Source: Actinomadura syzygii (GTDB taxonomy: Bacteria; Actinomycetota; Actinomycetes; Streptosporangiales; Streptosporangiaceae). From it: a stretch of 64,000 nucleotides of DNA. The position numbers and the translations under genes are program-made. The notes under the pieces were generated by a model. That model was given only the letters and a program-made list of their open reading frames with translations, ran no database searches and had not been told where the DNA came from. The stretch lies in assembly GCF_008085905.1 (NCBI RefSeq), contig NZ_VSFF01000010.1:124001-188000 (forward strand), given 5' to 3'. How positions within the stretch are numbered: position 1 is the first letter of the stretch; each line of letters starts with the position of its first letter. Shown here in pieces: positions 43,237 through 52,130 of the stretch.

Positions 43237-43405
43237 CCCCGCCCTCCCCAGGTCCCTCGTCGTGCCGTGGCGCCGTCGACCGGACGGCGGCGGACGGCTC
43301 CGCTTCCGGCCGGTCCGCTCCAGCCAACCTAGCCCAGGTTCCTTCCCCGGCGGACGCCGCCGCGCCCGCGCGGGAGCGGCGCCCCGTCCCGCCGCCGGAC
43401 GCGCG

Positions 43406-43437
43406 GACGGGCCGCCCCCGAGCGGGGACGGCCCGTC
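43406..43437. terminator. Hairpin terminator after glyS
   Basis: GACGGGCCG (43406-43414) and CGGCCCGTC (43429-43437) form a perfect outer stem, with an inner CCCG/CGGG continuation across small internal loops. Confidence 0.65.
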
Positions 43438-43452
43438 ACGGCGCGTCGGCGG

Positions 43453-44841
43453 TCAGCAGCCGAGGAGCTGCGCCGCGAGGAACGACTCGACCTGGGCGAT
43501 CGAGATGCGCTCCTGGGTCATCGAGTCGCGCTCCCGGACGGTGACCGCGTCGTCCTCCAGCGTGTCGAAGTCGACGGTGACGCAGAACGGGGTGCCGATC
43601 TCGTCCTGGCGGCGGTAGCGGCGGCCGATCGCGCCCGCGTCGTCGAAGTCGACGTTCCAGCTCTTGCGGAGCTGCGCGGCGAGGTCGCGGGCCTTCGGCG
43701 ACAGGTCGGCGTTGCGCGACAGCGGCAGCACCGCGACCTTGACCGGGGCGAGCCGCCGGTCGAGCCGCATGACGATGCGCTTCTCCAGCTTGCCCTTGGC
43801 GTTGGGCGCCTCGTCCTCGGCGTAGGCGTCCATCATGAACGTGAGCGTGCAGCGGTCGACGCCCGCCGCGGGCTCGATCACGTACGGGACGAACCGGTCC
43901 CCCGCCTCCTGGTCGAAGAACGACAGGTCGGCGCCGGACGCCTTGGAGTGCGTCGACAGGTCGTAGTCGGTGCGGTTGGCGATGCCCTCCAGCTCGCCCC
44001 ACTCGCCGCCGACGAAGTCGAACCTGTACTCCACGTCGACGGTGCGCTTGGAGTAGTGCGACAGCTTGTCGGCCGGGTGCTCGTAGAGCCGCAGGTTCTC
44101 CTTGCTGATGCCGAGGTCGACGTACCACTGCATGCGCTCGTCGATCCAGTACTGGTGCCATTCCTCGTCGGTGCCGGGCTTGACGAAGAACTCCATCTCC
44201 ATCTGCTCGAACTCGCGGGTCCGGAAGATGAAGTTGCCGGGCGTGATCTCGTTGCGGAACGACTTGCCGATCTGGCCGATGCCGAACGGCACCTTGCGCC
44301 GCGCGGACTGCTCGACGTTCTTGTAGTTGATGAAGATGCCCTGCGCCGTCTCGGGACGCAGGTAGGCGAGGCCGGACTCGTCCTCGACGGGGCCGAGATA
44401 GGTCTTCAGCAGCCCGTTGAACATCTTCGGCTCGGTGAACGAGCCCTTGACGCCGCAGTTCGGGCAGGAGATGTCGGCGAGGCCGTTCGCGGGCGGGCGG
44501 CCGTGCTTCTCCTGGTACGCCTCCTCCAGGTGGTCGGCCCGGAAGCGCTTGTGGCAGGACTGGCACTCGGTGAGCGGGTCGACGAACGCCTGGACGTGGC
44601 CGCTGGCCTCCCAGACCTCGCGCGCCAGGATGACGCACGAGTCGAGGCCGACGACGTCGTCGCGGCCCTGCACCATGGACTTCCACCACTGGCGCTTGAC
44701 GTTGTTCTTCAGCTCGACGCCGAGCGGCCCGTAGTCCCAGGAGGCGCGGAGTCCGCCGTAGATCTCGCTCGACGGGTAGACCAGGCCCCGCCGCTTGGCG
44801 AGGTTGACGATCGTGTCCAGCACATCGGAACGGCGTGCCAT
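43453..44841 (-). CDS. glyS: Glycyl-tRNA synthetase (dimeric alpha2 type)
   Basis: 462 residues from ATG 44841 behind GGAG. Class II synthetase: motif 1 region SSEIYGGLRASWDYGPLG, a zinc-like CQSCHKRF and CPNCGVKG insert near residues 92 and 126, motif 2 in FRNEITPGNFIFRTREFEQ, and motif 3 near GVDRCTLTFMMDAY. C-terminal anticodon domain from APVKVAVLPLS. It charges tRNA-Gly. The short eukaryote-like form is usual in actinobacteria. Confidence 0.95.
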   Translation of the reverse strand: MARRSDVLDTIVNLAKRRGLVYPSSEIYGGLRASWDYGPLGVELKNNVKRQWWKSMVQGRDDVVGLDSCVILAREVWEASGHVQAFVDPLTECQSCHKRFRADHLEEAYQEKHGRPPANGLADISCPNCGVKGSFTEPKMFNGLLKTYLGPVEDESGLAYLRPETAQGIFINYKNVEQSARRKVPFGIGQIGKSFRNEITPGNFIFRTREFEQMEMEFFVKPGTDEEWHQYWIDERMQWYVDLGISKENLRLYEHPADKLSHYSKRTVDVEYRFDFVGGEWGELEGIANRTDYDLSTHSKASGADLSFFDQEAGDRFVPYVIEPAAGVDRCTLTFMMDAYAEDEAPNAKGKLEKRIVMRLDRRLAPVKVAVLPLSRNADLSPKARDLAAQLRKSWNVDFDDAGAIGRRYRRQDEIGTPFCVTVDFDTLEDDAVTVRERDSMTQERISIAQVESFLAAQLLGC

Positions 44842-45006
44842 GAGTATTCTCCATCCGGCTGGCGGTCGGCGGGACATTGAGTGCGCCCCGGTCCCGCGGC
44901 GGCGGCGGGCGGCGGCGAGTGCGATCCCAGTGATCCCCCGGCGCGGTCTTCCACCTGCGGCCGTGGGCATCCCCAGCTTAGAGCACCCGCGAGTCTGGTA
45001 GCCCCG

Positions 45007-46338
45007 CTAGTGGACGCGGCCGTCGACCATGTCGCTGTCGATGTTCAGGCTCACCCCGCCGTGCCTTTCCCGGTGGCCGCCCCGGTACTGCTTGACGCGG
45101 CGGTGCGGGCTCCACCGGCCGTCCGGGATGAACGGGTCGCCGTACACGCCGGGGTTGCCGTCCCAGTTCGCGAACCAGACGGCGGTGGGGCGGTGGATCC
45201 CGGTCGCGCGGCTCACGTCCCGGATCGCCGACTTGACGCTGCCGTACAGGCACGGCTCGTACCCCTCGGCCCGCAGCCGCCGGACCCAGTTGTCCACGAA
45301 CCGGAGGACGGCCGCCCGGCAGGCGGACCGCCCGTGCCTGTACGCCTCCATGTCGTAGTAGATCGGCGCGCCCTCGCGGATGCCGAGGTCGCGCGCCTTG
45401 CGGGCGGCGTCCACGGCGGACCTCCGGCCCTGGACGGCGGCGTTCCTCCCGGTGAAGCGCTGCGGACGGGTGCCGCACGGCGCCTGGAGCCCGACGTAGG
45501 TGGGCGTCACCCGGTAGCCCATCGCGCGGACCTCGCTCACCCAGGAGCCGGTGAGGTTGGGCTGCGCGCAGCCGCGCGCCGCGCCGCCGATGTAGATGTT
45601 GGTGACCTTGAACGCCCGCCGCCACGCCTTCATGGTCGGGAGGGACGGGGCCGAGCACGTGTCGAACCCCCTGCCCTTCGTCCAGGGGCGGTCGAGCGCC
45701 GGTGCGCCGCCACCGGTTCCGGGCGGGCGCTCGCGGCGGACGTCCGGCGGCGGCGGGGACGGGTCGGCGGGCCGAACTCTCCCCGTCACCCGGGTGCCGC
45801 GCAGGAGCCGCTGGAGCGCGCCGGGGTCCGTCCCGTACACGCCGGTGATCGTGACCCCGGCCTCGGGGAGGGCGAGCCGCGCCTCATGGTCGACCGACCG
45901 CGCGACCGTCAACGTGGCGAGCTGGCGGGGGTGGACGACCGTCCTGGTCAGGCGGCCGTCCCCGGCGTCGCGGTCCGCGGGCTGGATGTGCACGGCCTCG
46001 GTCCGGCCGACGATCCGGGCCGGGCAGTCCGGCTGCGGCCCCGGCCGGCCGAGGTAGAGGGCGTGCCGGTCGTAGCGGACGCACCGGGTCGGGTCGCGGT
46101 CGAGGTCGTAGACCTTCCAGCCCGCCGGGACGGGCACGCTCAGCCCGCGGTACCGGACGACGCGCGGCGCGGCGCCGCCTCCGGACGCGGAGCGGGCGCC
46201 GCTCAGCGCGGCGGCCCGGTCGGGCGCGGTCCGCGCGGCGGGCGCGCCGAGGACGGCGAGGACGAGAGGGACGGCCGCGGCCCCGCTGAGCAGGACGGCC
46301 CCGGACAGCAGGCCCCCGGACGGAACGGCATGGCGCAT
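45007..46338 (-). CDS. Secreted DUF1906 (glycoside-hydrolase-like) protein
   Basis: 443 residues from ATG 46338 close behind GGGGGAG. A signal sequence spans about residues 8-36. Residues about 55-200 form a separate domain with VRYRGLSVPVPAGWKVYDLD. The C-terminal barrel (about 225-443) contains GRGFDTCSAPSLPTMKAW, YIGGAARGCAQPNLT, PIYYDMEAY and WFANWDGN, matching the DUF1906 family related to GH25-like barrels. Cysteines suggest disulphides outside the cell. A cell-wall or polysaccharide target is likely; activity unproven. Confidence 0.85.
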   Translation of the reverse strand: MRHAVPSGGLLSGAVLLSGAAAVPLVLAVLGAPAARTAPDRAAALSGARSASGGGAAPRVVRYRGLSVPVPAGWKVYDLDRDPTRCVRYDRHALYLGRPGPQPDCPARIVGRTEAVHIQPADRDAGDGRLTRTVVHPRQLATLTVARSVDHEARLALPEAGVTITGVYGTDPGALQRLLRGTRVTGRVRPADPSPPPPDVRRERPPGTGGGAPALDRPWTKGRGFDTCSAPSLPTMKAWRRAFKVTNIYIGGAARGCAQPNLTGSWVSEVRAMGYRVTPTYVGLQAPCGTRPQRFTGRNAAVQGRRSAVDAARKARDLGIREGAPIYYDMEAYRHGRSACRAAVLRFVDNWVRRLRAEGYEPCLYGSVKSAIRDVSRATGIHRPTAVWFANWDGNPGVYGDPFIPDGRWSPHRRVKQYRGGHRERHGGVSLNIDSDMVDGRVH

Positions 46339-46478
46339 CACATCTCCCCCCGACGAGACGCGGGACCCTTCTTCGGGCGGCTTCCCCGGCGGGCCTCGGC
46401 ATGATCGTGACGCGGCAAAGATGACCTTGGTCCGGGGCCTCGAAACCGGCCGGCGCGCTTCTTGCCCCGCCGTTTCCC

Positions 46479-46766
46479 CTAACCGGCGGAGGAGATGACC
46501 TCGTAGGCGCCGGGCTCGTCCACGGCCATGACCGCGAGCGGCATGAACTCCATCCGGACCCGATGGTCGCCGAGGGCGCGGCGGTAGTGGCCCGCGCCGT
46601 CCCACTCGGTGACGAGGGCCCACAGGCCGGGGTCGTCGACGGTCCGGGCGAGCCGTCCGGCGCGGAAGCCGGGCGCGGCGGACAGCGCGGTCAGCACCGC
46701 GGTCATCCGCTCGGCGAAGCCGTCGGCGTCCTCGCCTGGCACCCGGTACCGGGTTATCGCGATCAT
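46479..46766 (-). CDS. ABM-domain monooxygenase-like small protein
   Basis: 95 residues from ATG 46766. Ferredoxin-like fold of the antibiotic biosynthesis monooxygenase family: MIAITRYRVPGEDADGF, LSAAPGFRAGRLART, LWALVTEWDGAGHYRRAL. Such proteins oxidise aromatic compounds without cofactors or degrade haem; the few residues visible do not say which. A heavy-metal or antibiotic link is not visible nearby. It is divergent from the small membrane protein gene, 28 bases apart. Confidence 0.82.
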   Translation of the reverse strand: MIAITRYRVPGEDADGFAERMTAVLTALSAAPGFRAGRLARTVDDPGLWALVTEWDGAGHYRRALGDHRVRMEFMPLAVMAVDEPGAYEVISSAG

Positions 46767-46794
46767 CCGTCCATCCTGGCAGTACGTTGGGCGT

Positions 46795-47115
46795 GTGGAG
46801 ACGAGAGACGGGCGGCGGGGCGAGCGGGGCACCGGGCTGCGGGCGGCGGTCGAGCGGGCGAGCGCGACGCCGGTGGTGTTCCTGCACCGGCTGCCGCGGT
46901 GGGTGCTGCTCGTCGCCGTGTTCGTCCTGCTGGTGGCCGGAATGGCCGGAACCGGCTGGGTGGCCGCGGCGGCGGTGCTGGTCCTCGCGGCCGCGCTGGC
47001 CTGGTTCGCCTACCTGAACTGGCCCGCGCTGGACGGCTCCGGCCGGGCGCTGCGGGCCGTCGCGCTGGTCGTCCTCGTGGGGTTCGCGCTGGGCCGCGGC
47101 CTCGGACGATTTTGA
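46795..47115 (+). CDS. Small membrane protein (DUF6703-like), unknown function
   Basis: 106 residues from GTG 46795 in the frame ending at 47115. Two to three membrane helices: WVLLVAVFVLLVAGMAG, WVAAAAVLVLAAALAWFAYL, and ALVVLVGFALGRGLG. The pattern TPVVFLHRLPRWV before the first helix is conserved in actinomycete proteins I would place, tentatively, in DUF6703. No ribosome binding site is seen. Its stop codon TGA lies inside the -35/Zur-box region of znuA. Confidence 0.7.
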   Translation: METRDGRRGERGTGLRAAVERASATPVVFLHRLPRWVLLVAVFVLLVAGMAGTGWVAAAAVLVLAAALAWFAYLNWPALDGSGRALRAVALVVLVGFALGRGLGRF

Positions 47116-47141
47116 CAATCATTTTCATTCTCGGACATAAT
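47112..47141 (+). promoter_or_regulatory. znuA promoter with overlapping Zur box
   Basis: TTGACA (47112-47117), an 18-base spacer and CATAAT (47136-47141) form a near-consensus promoter. TGACAATCATTTTCA (47113-47127) closely matches the actinobacterial Zur operator and overlaps the -35. Transcription should begin about 6 bases after the -10, at or near the znuA GTG, so the mRNA is probably leaderless. Zinc-bound Zur would block polymerase. Confidence 0.85.
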
Positions 47142-47147
47142 CGGTGC

Positions 47148-48140
47148 GTGCCTCGCTTTTCCGTCCAAACCCATGCCCGCCGCGCGCATGCCCGCCACAC
47201 CCGTGCCCGCGCGTCCCGCGCCGGAGCGGCGGCCCTGGCCCTCGCCGGGCTCGCCGCCGGGACGGCGGCGTGCGCCGACGCGGGCGCCGACGTCCCGCCC
47301 GGCAAGACCGTCGTGGTCGCCTCGTTCTATCCGGTCGCGTGGCTGGCGGAGCGGGTCGGCGGCGGCGACGTCGTCGTCCGGACGCTCACCGAGCCCGGCG
47401 CCGAGCCGCACGACCTGGAGCTGACCGCGCGCCAGGTCGCGAGCGTCGAGGACGCCGACCAGACCGTCTACGTGAAGGGCGTCCAGCCCGCCGTGGACGA
47501 CGCCGTGAAGGGCCACGCGAAGGGCCGGTCGCTGGACGCCGCGAGCCTGGTGGAGACCCTTCCGCCGCCCGGCGAGACCGACGACGCGGAGGCGCACGAC
47601 GGCGTCCGCCATGCGGAGTCGCCCTACGACCCGCACGTCTGGCTCGACCCGAGCCGGATGGCGGCCGTCGCGACCGCCCTCGGCGAGCGGCTCGCCGCCG
47701 CCGACCCCGCGCACGCGGCCGGGTACCGGAGCCGCGCCGGGGGCGCCGCCGCCGCGCTCGGCGCGCTCGACCGCGCGTTCCGGGACGGCCTGCGCACCTG
47801 CGCCCGCCGCGACATCGTCACCGCGCACGCCGCGTTCGGCTACCTCGCCGACCGCTACGGGCTCCGCCAGATCCCGGTCGCCGGGGTCGACCCGGCGAGC
47901 GAGCCGTCGCCCCGGCGGATGGCCGCGCTCACCCGCCGGGTCGCCGCCTCCGGCGCCACGACGATCTTCACCGAGACGCTGGTCAGCCCCAAGGTCGCGC
48001 GGTCGCTGGCGCGCGAGGCGGGGGTGCGGACGGCCGTCCTCGACCCGGCGGAGGGCGTCGCGGACGGCGCGGACGCCGACTACCTCACGATCATGCAGGG
48101 CAATCTGCGGGCGCTGCGTCCCGCGCTGGAGTGCACATGA
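47148..48140 (+). CDS. znuA: ZnuA-type zinc-binding lipoprotein
   Basis: 330 residues. The GTG at 47148 is chosen as a leaderless start 6 bases after the -10 box. An Arg-rich N-terminus leads into a hydrophobic signal ending in GTAAC, a probable lipobox. Cluster A-1 solute-binding motifs are VVVASFYPVAWLAER, EPGAEPHDLELTARQV, YDPHVWLDPSRM and TAHAAFGYLADRYGL, giving candidate metal His residues. A short His/Asp-rich loop (DDAEAHDGVRH) precedes the PHVW motif, as in zinc-specific members. It captures zinc for ZnuBC. Confidence 0.93.
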   Translation: MPRFSVQTHARRAHARHTRARASRAGAAALALAGLAAGTAACADAGADVPPGKTVVVASFYPVAWLAERVGGGDVVVRTLTEPGAEPHDLELTARQVASVEDADQTVYVKGVQPAVDDAVKGHAKGRSLDAASLVETLPPPGETDDAEAHDGVRHAESPYDPHVWLDPSRMAAVATALGERLAAADPAHAAGYRSRAGGAAAALGALDRAFRDGLRTCARRDIVTAHAAFGYLADRYGLRQIPVAGVDPASEPSPRRMAALTRRVAASGATTIFTETLVSPKVARSLAREAGVRTAVLDPAEGVADGADADYLTIMQGNLRALRPALECT

Positions 48141-48862
48141 GCGACACCTCCACGAGTCGGCCCCCCTTCGCGGTGACCGGCGGGCGCGTCCGGCGGGACG
48201 GCCGCGACGTGCTGTCCGGCGTCGACCTGCGGGTGGAGCCCGGCGACGTGCTCGCCGTCGTCGGACCGAACGGGGCGGGCAAGTCGACGCTGGTCAAGGC
48301 GCTGCTCGGGCTCGTCCCGCTGGCGGGCGGCCGGGTCGAGATCTACGGCGTGCCGCCCGCGCGGTTCCGCGGCTGGCGGCGGATCGGGTACGTCCCGCAG
48401 CGGCTGCCGATGGGCGGCGGGGTGCCCGCGACCGTCCGGGAGGTCGTCATGTCCGGGCGGGTGGGCCGGACGTCCCGCTGGCTGCCGTCGCTGTTCGCCG
48501 ACCGCGCCGCCGACCGCGCCGCGGTGGACCGCGCGCTGGAGACGGTCGGCCTCGCCGAACGCGCCCGCGAGTCGTCGCACCTGCTGTCGGGCGGCCAGCA
48601 GCAGCGGGTGCTGATCGCCCGCGCGCTCGCCGGGGAGCCGGACGTCCTCGTGATGGACGAGCCGACGGCGGGCGTGGACGCGCGCAGCCAGGCGGCGCTC
48701 GCGTCCGCCCTGCGCGGCCTGGCCGACGCCGGAAAGACGATCGTCCTCGTCACGCACGAGTTCGGCCCCATGGAGCCGCTGATCACGCGCACGGTCGAAC
48801 TGCGTGACGGCCGCGTCGTCCGCGACGATCGCGTGCGGCGCACGGCGGGGAGCGCGGCGTGA
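48137..48862 (+). CDS. znuC: ZnuC-type zinc ABC transporter ATPase
   Basis: 241 residues, ATG 48137 in an ATGA overlap with znuA. Walker A GPNGAGKS near residues 45-52, the Q-loop YVPQRLPM, signature LSGGQQQRVLIARAL, and Walker B VLVMDEPTAGVD. Family member of the manganese/zinc/iron ABC ATPases. It powers ZnuB from the inner membrane face. Four-base overlaps on both sides imply translational coupling in the operon. Confidence 0.93.
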   Translation: MSDTSTSRPPFAVTGGRVRRDGRDVLSGVDLRVEPGDVLAVVGPNGAGKSTLVKALLGLVPLAGGRVEIYGVPPARFRGWRRIGYVPQRLPMGGGVPATVREVVMSGRVGRTSRWLPSLFADRAADRAAVDRALETVGLAERARESSHLLSGGQQQRVLIARALAGEPDVLVMDEPTAGVDARSQAALASALRGLADAGKTIVLVTHEFGPMEPLITRTVELRDGRVVRDDRVRRTAGSAA

Positions 48863-49761
48863 GCGGGATGCTGCACTACGAGTTCATGCGGATCGCGCTG
48901 GTCATGGCGGTGCTGATCGGGCTGACCGCGCCCGCCGTGGGAACGTTCATCGTCCAGCGCAGGCTGTCCCTGCTCGGCGACGGCATCGGCCACATCGCGC
49001 TCACGGGGATCGGGCTCGGGCTGCTCACCAGCACGTCACCGGTGCTCGGCGCGCTGGTCGTGTCGGTGCTCGGCGCGGTCGCGATCGAGGTGCTGCGCGC
49101 CCGCAGCCGCAGCGGCGCGGACGTCGTCCTCGCCCTGCTGTTCTACGGCGGGCTCGCCGGCGGCGTGATCCTCACCAGCGCGAACGGCGGCGGCGGGACG
49201 AGCCTCCAGTCCTACCTGTTCGGCTCGATCACCAGCGTGACCATGACCGACCTGTACGTCGTCGCGGCGCTCGCGGCGGCCGTCCTCGGGATCGTCGGGG
49301 TGTTCGGCCGCGAGCTGTTCCTGCTCTGCCAGGACGAGGAGGTGGCGCGGGCGGCCGGTCTGCCCGTCCGGTTCCTCGGCGTGCTGATCGCCGCGACCGC
49401 CGCGGTGACCGTCGTGATCTCGATGCGCGCGATCGGGCTGCTGCTGGTCAGCGCGCTGATGATCGTCCCGGTGGCGGCGGCGCAGCAGGTGGCGCGCGGG
49501 TTCCGCGGCACGATGCTGGCCGCGATGGGCCTCGGCGTGCTGTCCGCCGTCTCCGGTCTGGCGGGCTCCTTCAAGTACGATTTGCCTCCGGGCCCCACGA
49601 TCGTCCTGCTGGCGCTTGCGCTGTTCGTCGCCGCGGTCGCCGGGGGCTCGGTGGCGCGTCGCAGGCGCGCGCGGGCCGGTACGGCCGGGGACGGGCTCCC
49701 CGCCGCCGGACCCGGCGCGCAGACGCGGGTGGACGCCGAGGCGGAGGTACTTGGAGGATGA
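48859..49761 (+). CDS. znuB: ZnuB-type zinc ABC transporter permease
   Basis: 300 residues, GTG 48859 in a GTGA overlap with znuC. About eight to nine membrane helices. ABC-3 family motifs are FIVQRRLSLLGDGIGHIALTG-like (residues about 30-50) and ISMRAIGLLLVSALMIVPVAAA. It forms the zinc channel. The C-terminal 35 residues (ARRRRARAG onward) are a soluble tail. Confidence 0.93.
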   Translation: MSGMLHYEFMRIALVMAVLIGLTAPAVGTFIVQRRLSLLGDGIGHIALTGIGLGLLTSTSPVLGALVVSVLGAVAIEVLRARSRSGADVVLALLFYGGLAGGVILTSANGGGGTSLQSYLFGSITSVTMTDLYVVAALAAAVLGIVGVFGRELFLLCQDEEVARAAGLPVRFLGVLIAATAAVTVVISMRAIGLLLVSALMIVPVAAAQQVARGFRGTMLAAMGLGVLSAVSGLAGSFKYDLPPGPTIVLLALALFVAAVAGGSVARRRRARAGTAGDGLPAAGPGAQTRVDAEAEVLGG

Positions 49762-50144
49762 CGACGGCCCGCCGGGACGCGGTGCGGCAGGTGCTCACGG
49801 GCTGCGAGGGGTTCCGCAGCGCCCAGGACATCTACGCCGACCTGCGCGCGGACGGCTCCAAGATCGGCCTCACCACCGTGTACCGGGCGCTCCAGGCGCT
49901 CAGCGACGCGGGCGAGGTCGACGTGCTGCGCACCGACGACGGCGAGGCCGTCTACCGCGCCTGCCGCACCGAGGAGCACCACCACCACCTCGTCTGCCGC
50001 GGCTGCGGCCGGACGGTCGAGGTCGAGGGCCCGGCCGTGGAGCGCTGGGCGGACGCGATCGCCCGCGAGCACGGCTTCAGCGACATCACCCACACCGTCG
50101 AGGTGTTCGGGACCTGCGGCGACTGCGCCGCGAAGCCCCGCTGA
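49758..50144 (+). CDS. zur: Zur, Fur-family zinc uptake regulator
   Basis: 128 residues. ATG 49758 is immediately preceded by GGAGG and overlaps the znuB stop (ATGA). Winged helix with FRSAQDIYADLRADG and GLTTVYRALQAL. Metal motifs are EEHHHHLVCRGCGRTVEVE and the C-terminal FGTCGDCA, the structural Cys4 zinc site. It presumably binds the box upstream of znuA, so the operon ends with its own repressor and makes a feedback loop. Being last in the operon means its level falls with the transporter's when zinc is plentiful. Confidence 0.93.
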   Translation: MTTARRDAVRQVLTGCEGFRSAQDIYADLRADGSKIGLTTVYRALQALSDAGEVDVLRTDDGEAVYRACRTEEHHHHLVCRGCGRTVEVEGPAVERWADAIAREHGFSDITHTVEVFGTCGDCAAKPR

Positions 50145-50394
50145 GCGGTCGCCCCTCGACATCGCGAAGGGGTCGTGTCGACGGTCGCGTCGACGGTCGT
50201 GTTGACCTTCCGCGACCGGCGGATGACACGGCGTCGCCGCCGACAAGGCGCGTAGTTGACACGCTCTGTGTGCAATCCTTGGCAATTTGCTACATCTACG
50301 TGTGAGTACGCCTATGTCATGAATGTCGTGTCGCCACGGCAGGCCCGACGGCGGGCTCCCGGGGGGTGCGTGGCGCCCGCACGAGAGGGCGTTC

Positions 50395-52008
50395 ATGACA
50401 AGACGGGCGTTCACCGGCCGACGAACCGTGCTCCTCGCCTCGGCGACCCTGCTCGCGACCGGCGTCCTCGCGGCGCCCGCGGCCGCGCGGCAGGCGCCGT
50501 CCCCGCCCGACCCCGGGAAGGCGGCGGCGCGCGCGCTCGGCGCCGTCGCCGCGCGCGGCGCGGAGCTGCGCGGCGGGGACGGGCAGGCGTTCAAGGTCGT
50601 CCGGGTCCTGATGGACCGGGACGGCGCGTCCCACACCCGCATGACGCGGACCTACGACGGCCTGCCGGTCCTCGGCGGGGACGTCGTCGTCCACCAGTCG
50701 GCGTCCGGCGGATGGCGCGGCAGCAGCGGCACGCTCGCCGCCGCCCCGGCCGACTCCACCCCGGAGGTCTCCGCGAAGGCCGCCGAGAAGAAGGCCGCCG
50801 CCAAGCGGCGGAAGGCGCAGGGCCCGCCCGCGCTCGTCGTCGAGGCCCGCACCGCCGACCACCGGCCCCGGCTCGCCTGGCGCGTCCAGACCACCGGCAA
50901 GCGGGCGGACGGCACGCCGAGCCGCATCCTCACCTCCGTGGACGCCGCCACCGGCGAGGTCCTGCTCAGCGAGGAGACGATCCGCACCGAGGCCGGGGAC
51001 GGCAAGTCGCTCTACACCGGGACCGTCCCGCTGGAGACGACGAAGTCCGGGAGCGTCTACCAGCTCAAGGACCCGACCCGCGGCAACACCTACACCGGCG
51101 ACGCCGGAGGCCAGACCGACCTCTGCATCCTCGTCTGGTGCGTCCGGCGCGCCCCCGCGACGATCTTCACCGACGCCGACAACCACTGGGGCGGCGGGAC
51201 GACCGCCGACCGCGCCACCGTCGCCGTCGACGCCCAGTTCGGCACGAACATGACCTGGGACTTCTACAAGACCGTCTTCGGCCGGACCGGCATCGGCGGC
51301 GACGGCAAGGGCTCGTTCAACCGCGTCCACTACGGCGACAGGTACGCCAACGCCTTCTGGGACGACTCCTGCTTCTGCATGACCTACGGCGACGGCGACG
51401 GCACGCAGCTCGGTCCGCTCACGTCCCTGGACGTCGCCGCGCACGAGATGAGCCACGGCGTCACCAGCGCGACCGCGAACCTCACCTACAGCGGCGAGTC
51501 CGGCGGGCTGAACGAGGCGACGTCGGACATCATGGCCGCCGCCGTCGAGTTCTACGCGAACAACCCGGCCGACGTCGGCGACTACCTCGTCGGCGAGGAG
51601 GTCGTCCTGCCCGGCTTCGGCAAGCCCGCGCTGCGCTTCATGGACAGGCCCAGCAAGGACGGCAGCTCGCCCGACTCCTGGTCGACCGGCACGAAGAACC
51701 TCGACGTGCACTACTCGTCGGGCGTCGCGAACCACTTCTTCTACCTGCTGTCCGAGGGCAGCGGCGCGAAGACCGTCAACGGAGTGTCCTACGACAGCCC
51801 GACGTCCAACGGCTCGACGGTCGCCGGGATCGGACGGGACGCCGCCACGAAGATCTGGTACCGGGCGCTGACCACGTACATGACGTCCTCGACCGATTAC
51901 AAGGCCGCGCGCACCGCGACCCTCAACGCGGCCAGGGACCTGTACGGCGCGGGCAGCCCGCAGTACAACGCCGTCGCCGCCGCCTGGTCCGCGGTGAACG
52001 TCGCCTAG
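50395..52008 (+). CDS. Secreted M4 (thermolysin-type) metalloprotease
   Basis: 537 residues from ATG 50395 behind GAGAGGG. Signal peptide about residues 1-34 with an Arg-rich start. The FTP propeptide contains YDGLPVLGGDVVVH near residues 87-100. The catalytic domain has HEMSH (His350, Glu351, His354) and the third zinc ligand in GGLNEATSDIM. The active-site region FNRVHYGDRYANAFWDD is typical. A Lys/Ala-rich stretch (AAEKKAAAKRRKAQ) lies in the propeptide. Exported protease maturing by self-cleavage. A longer start at 50323 lacks a signal and is rejected. Confidence 0.92.
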   Translation: MTRRAFTGRRTVLLASATLLATGVLAAPAAARQAPSPPDPGKAAARALGAVAARGAELRGGDGQAFKVVRVLMDRDGASHTRMTRTYDGLPVLGGDVVVHQSASGGWRGSSGTLAAAPADSTPEVSAKAAEKKAAAKRRKAQGPPALVVEARTADHRPRLAWRVQTTGKRADGTPSRILTSVDAATGEVLLSEETIRTEAGDGKSLYTGTVPLETTKSGSVYQLKDPTRGNTYTGDAGGQTDLCILVWCVRRAPATIFTDADNHWGGGTTADRATVAVDAQFGTNMTWDFYKTVFGRTGIGGDGKGSFNRVHYGDRYANAFWDDSCFCMTYGDGDGTQLGPLTSLDVAAHEMSHGVTSATANLTYSGESGGLNEATSDIMAAAVEFYANNPADVGDYLVGEEVVLPGFGKPALRFMDRPSKDGSSPDSWSTGTKNLDVHYSSGVANHFFYLLSEGSGAKTVNGVSYDSPTSNGSTVAGIGRDAATKIWYRALTTYMTSSTDYKAARTATLNAARDLYGAGSPQYNAVAAAWSAVNVA

Positions 52009-52045
52009 GGACCAAGCCAGAGGACCCCGCCCCGGGGGCCGGGAC

Positions 52046-52075
52046 GCCCCGCGCCCGGCCTCCCGGGCGCGGGGC
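52046..52075 (+). terminator. 13-bp hairpin terminator after the M4 protease gene
   Basis: GCCCCGCGCCCGG (52046-52058) and CCGGGCGCGGGGC (52063-52075) form a perfect stem with a 4-base loop, 38 bases after the stop. Confidence 0.7.
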
Positions 52076-52130
52076 GCCGTATGGGGCGGTTCGGTGAATC
52101 GGCGCGGAGGCCATGCGAGAGAATCAGGCC

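Noticed and set aside
48137..50144. Possible SmtB/ArsR co-regulator next to zur as in mycobacteria
   Set aside because: No ArsR-type frame occurs between znuB and the protease gene.
50145..50394. Repeated GTCGACGGTC motifs before the M4 gene as an operator array
   Set aside because: The repeats are short and irregular, with a single TTGACA-like box at 50256 lacking a matching -10; left as plain intergenic DNA.
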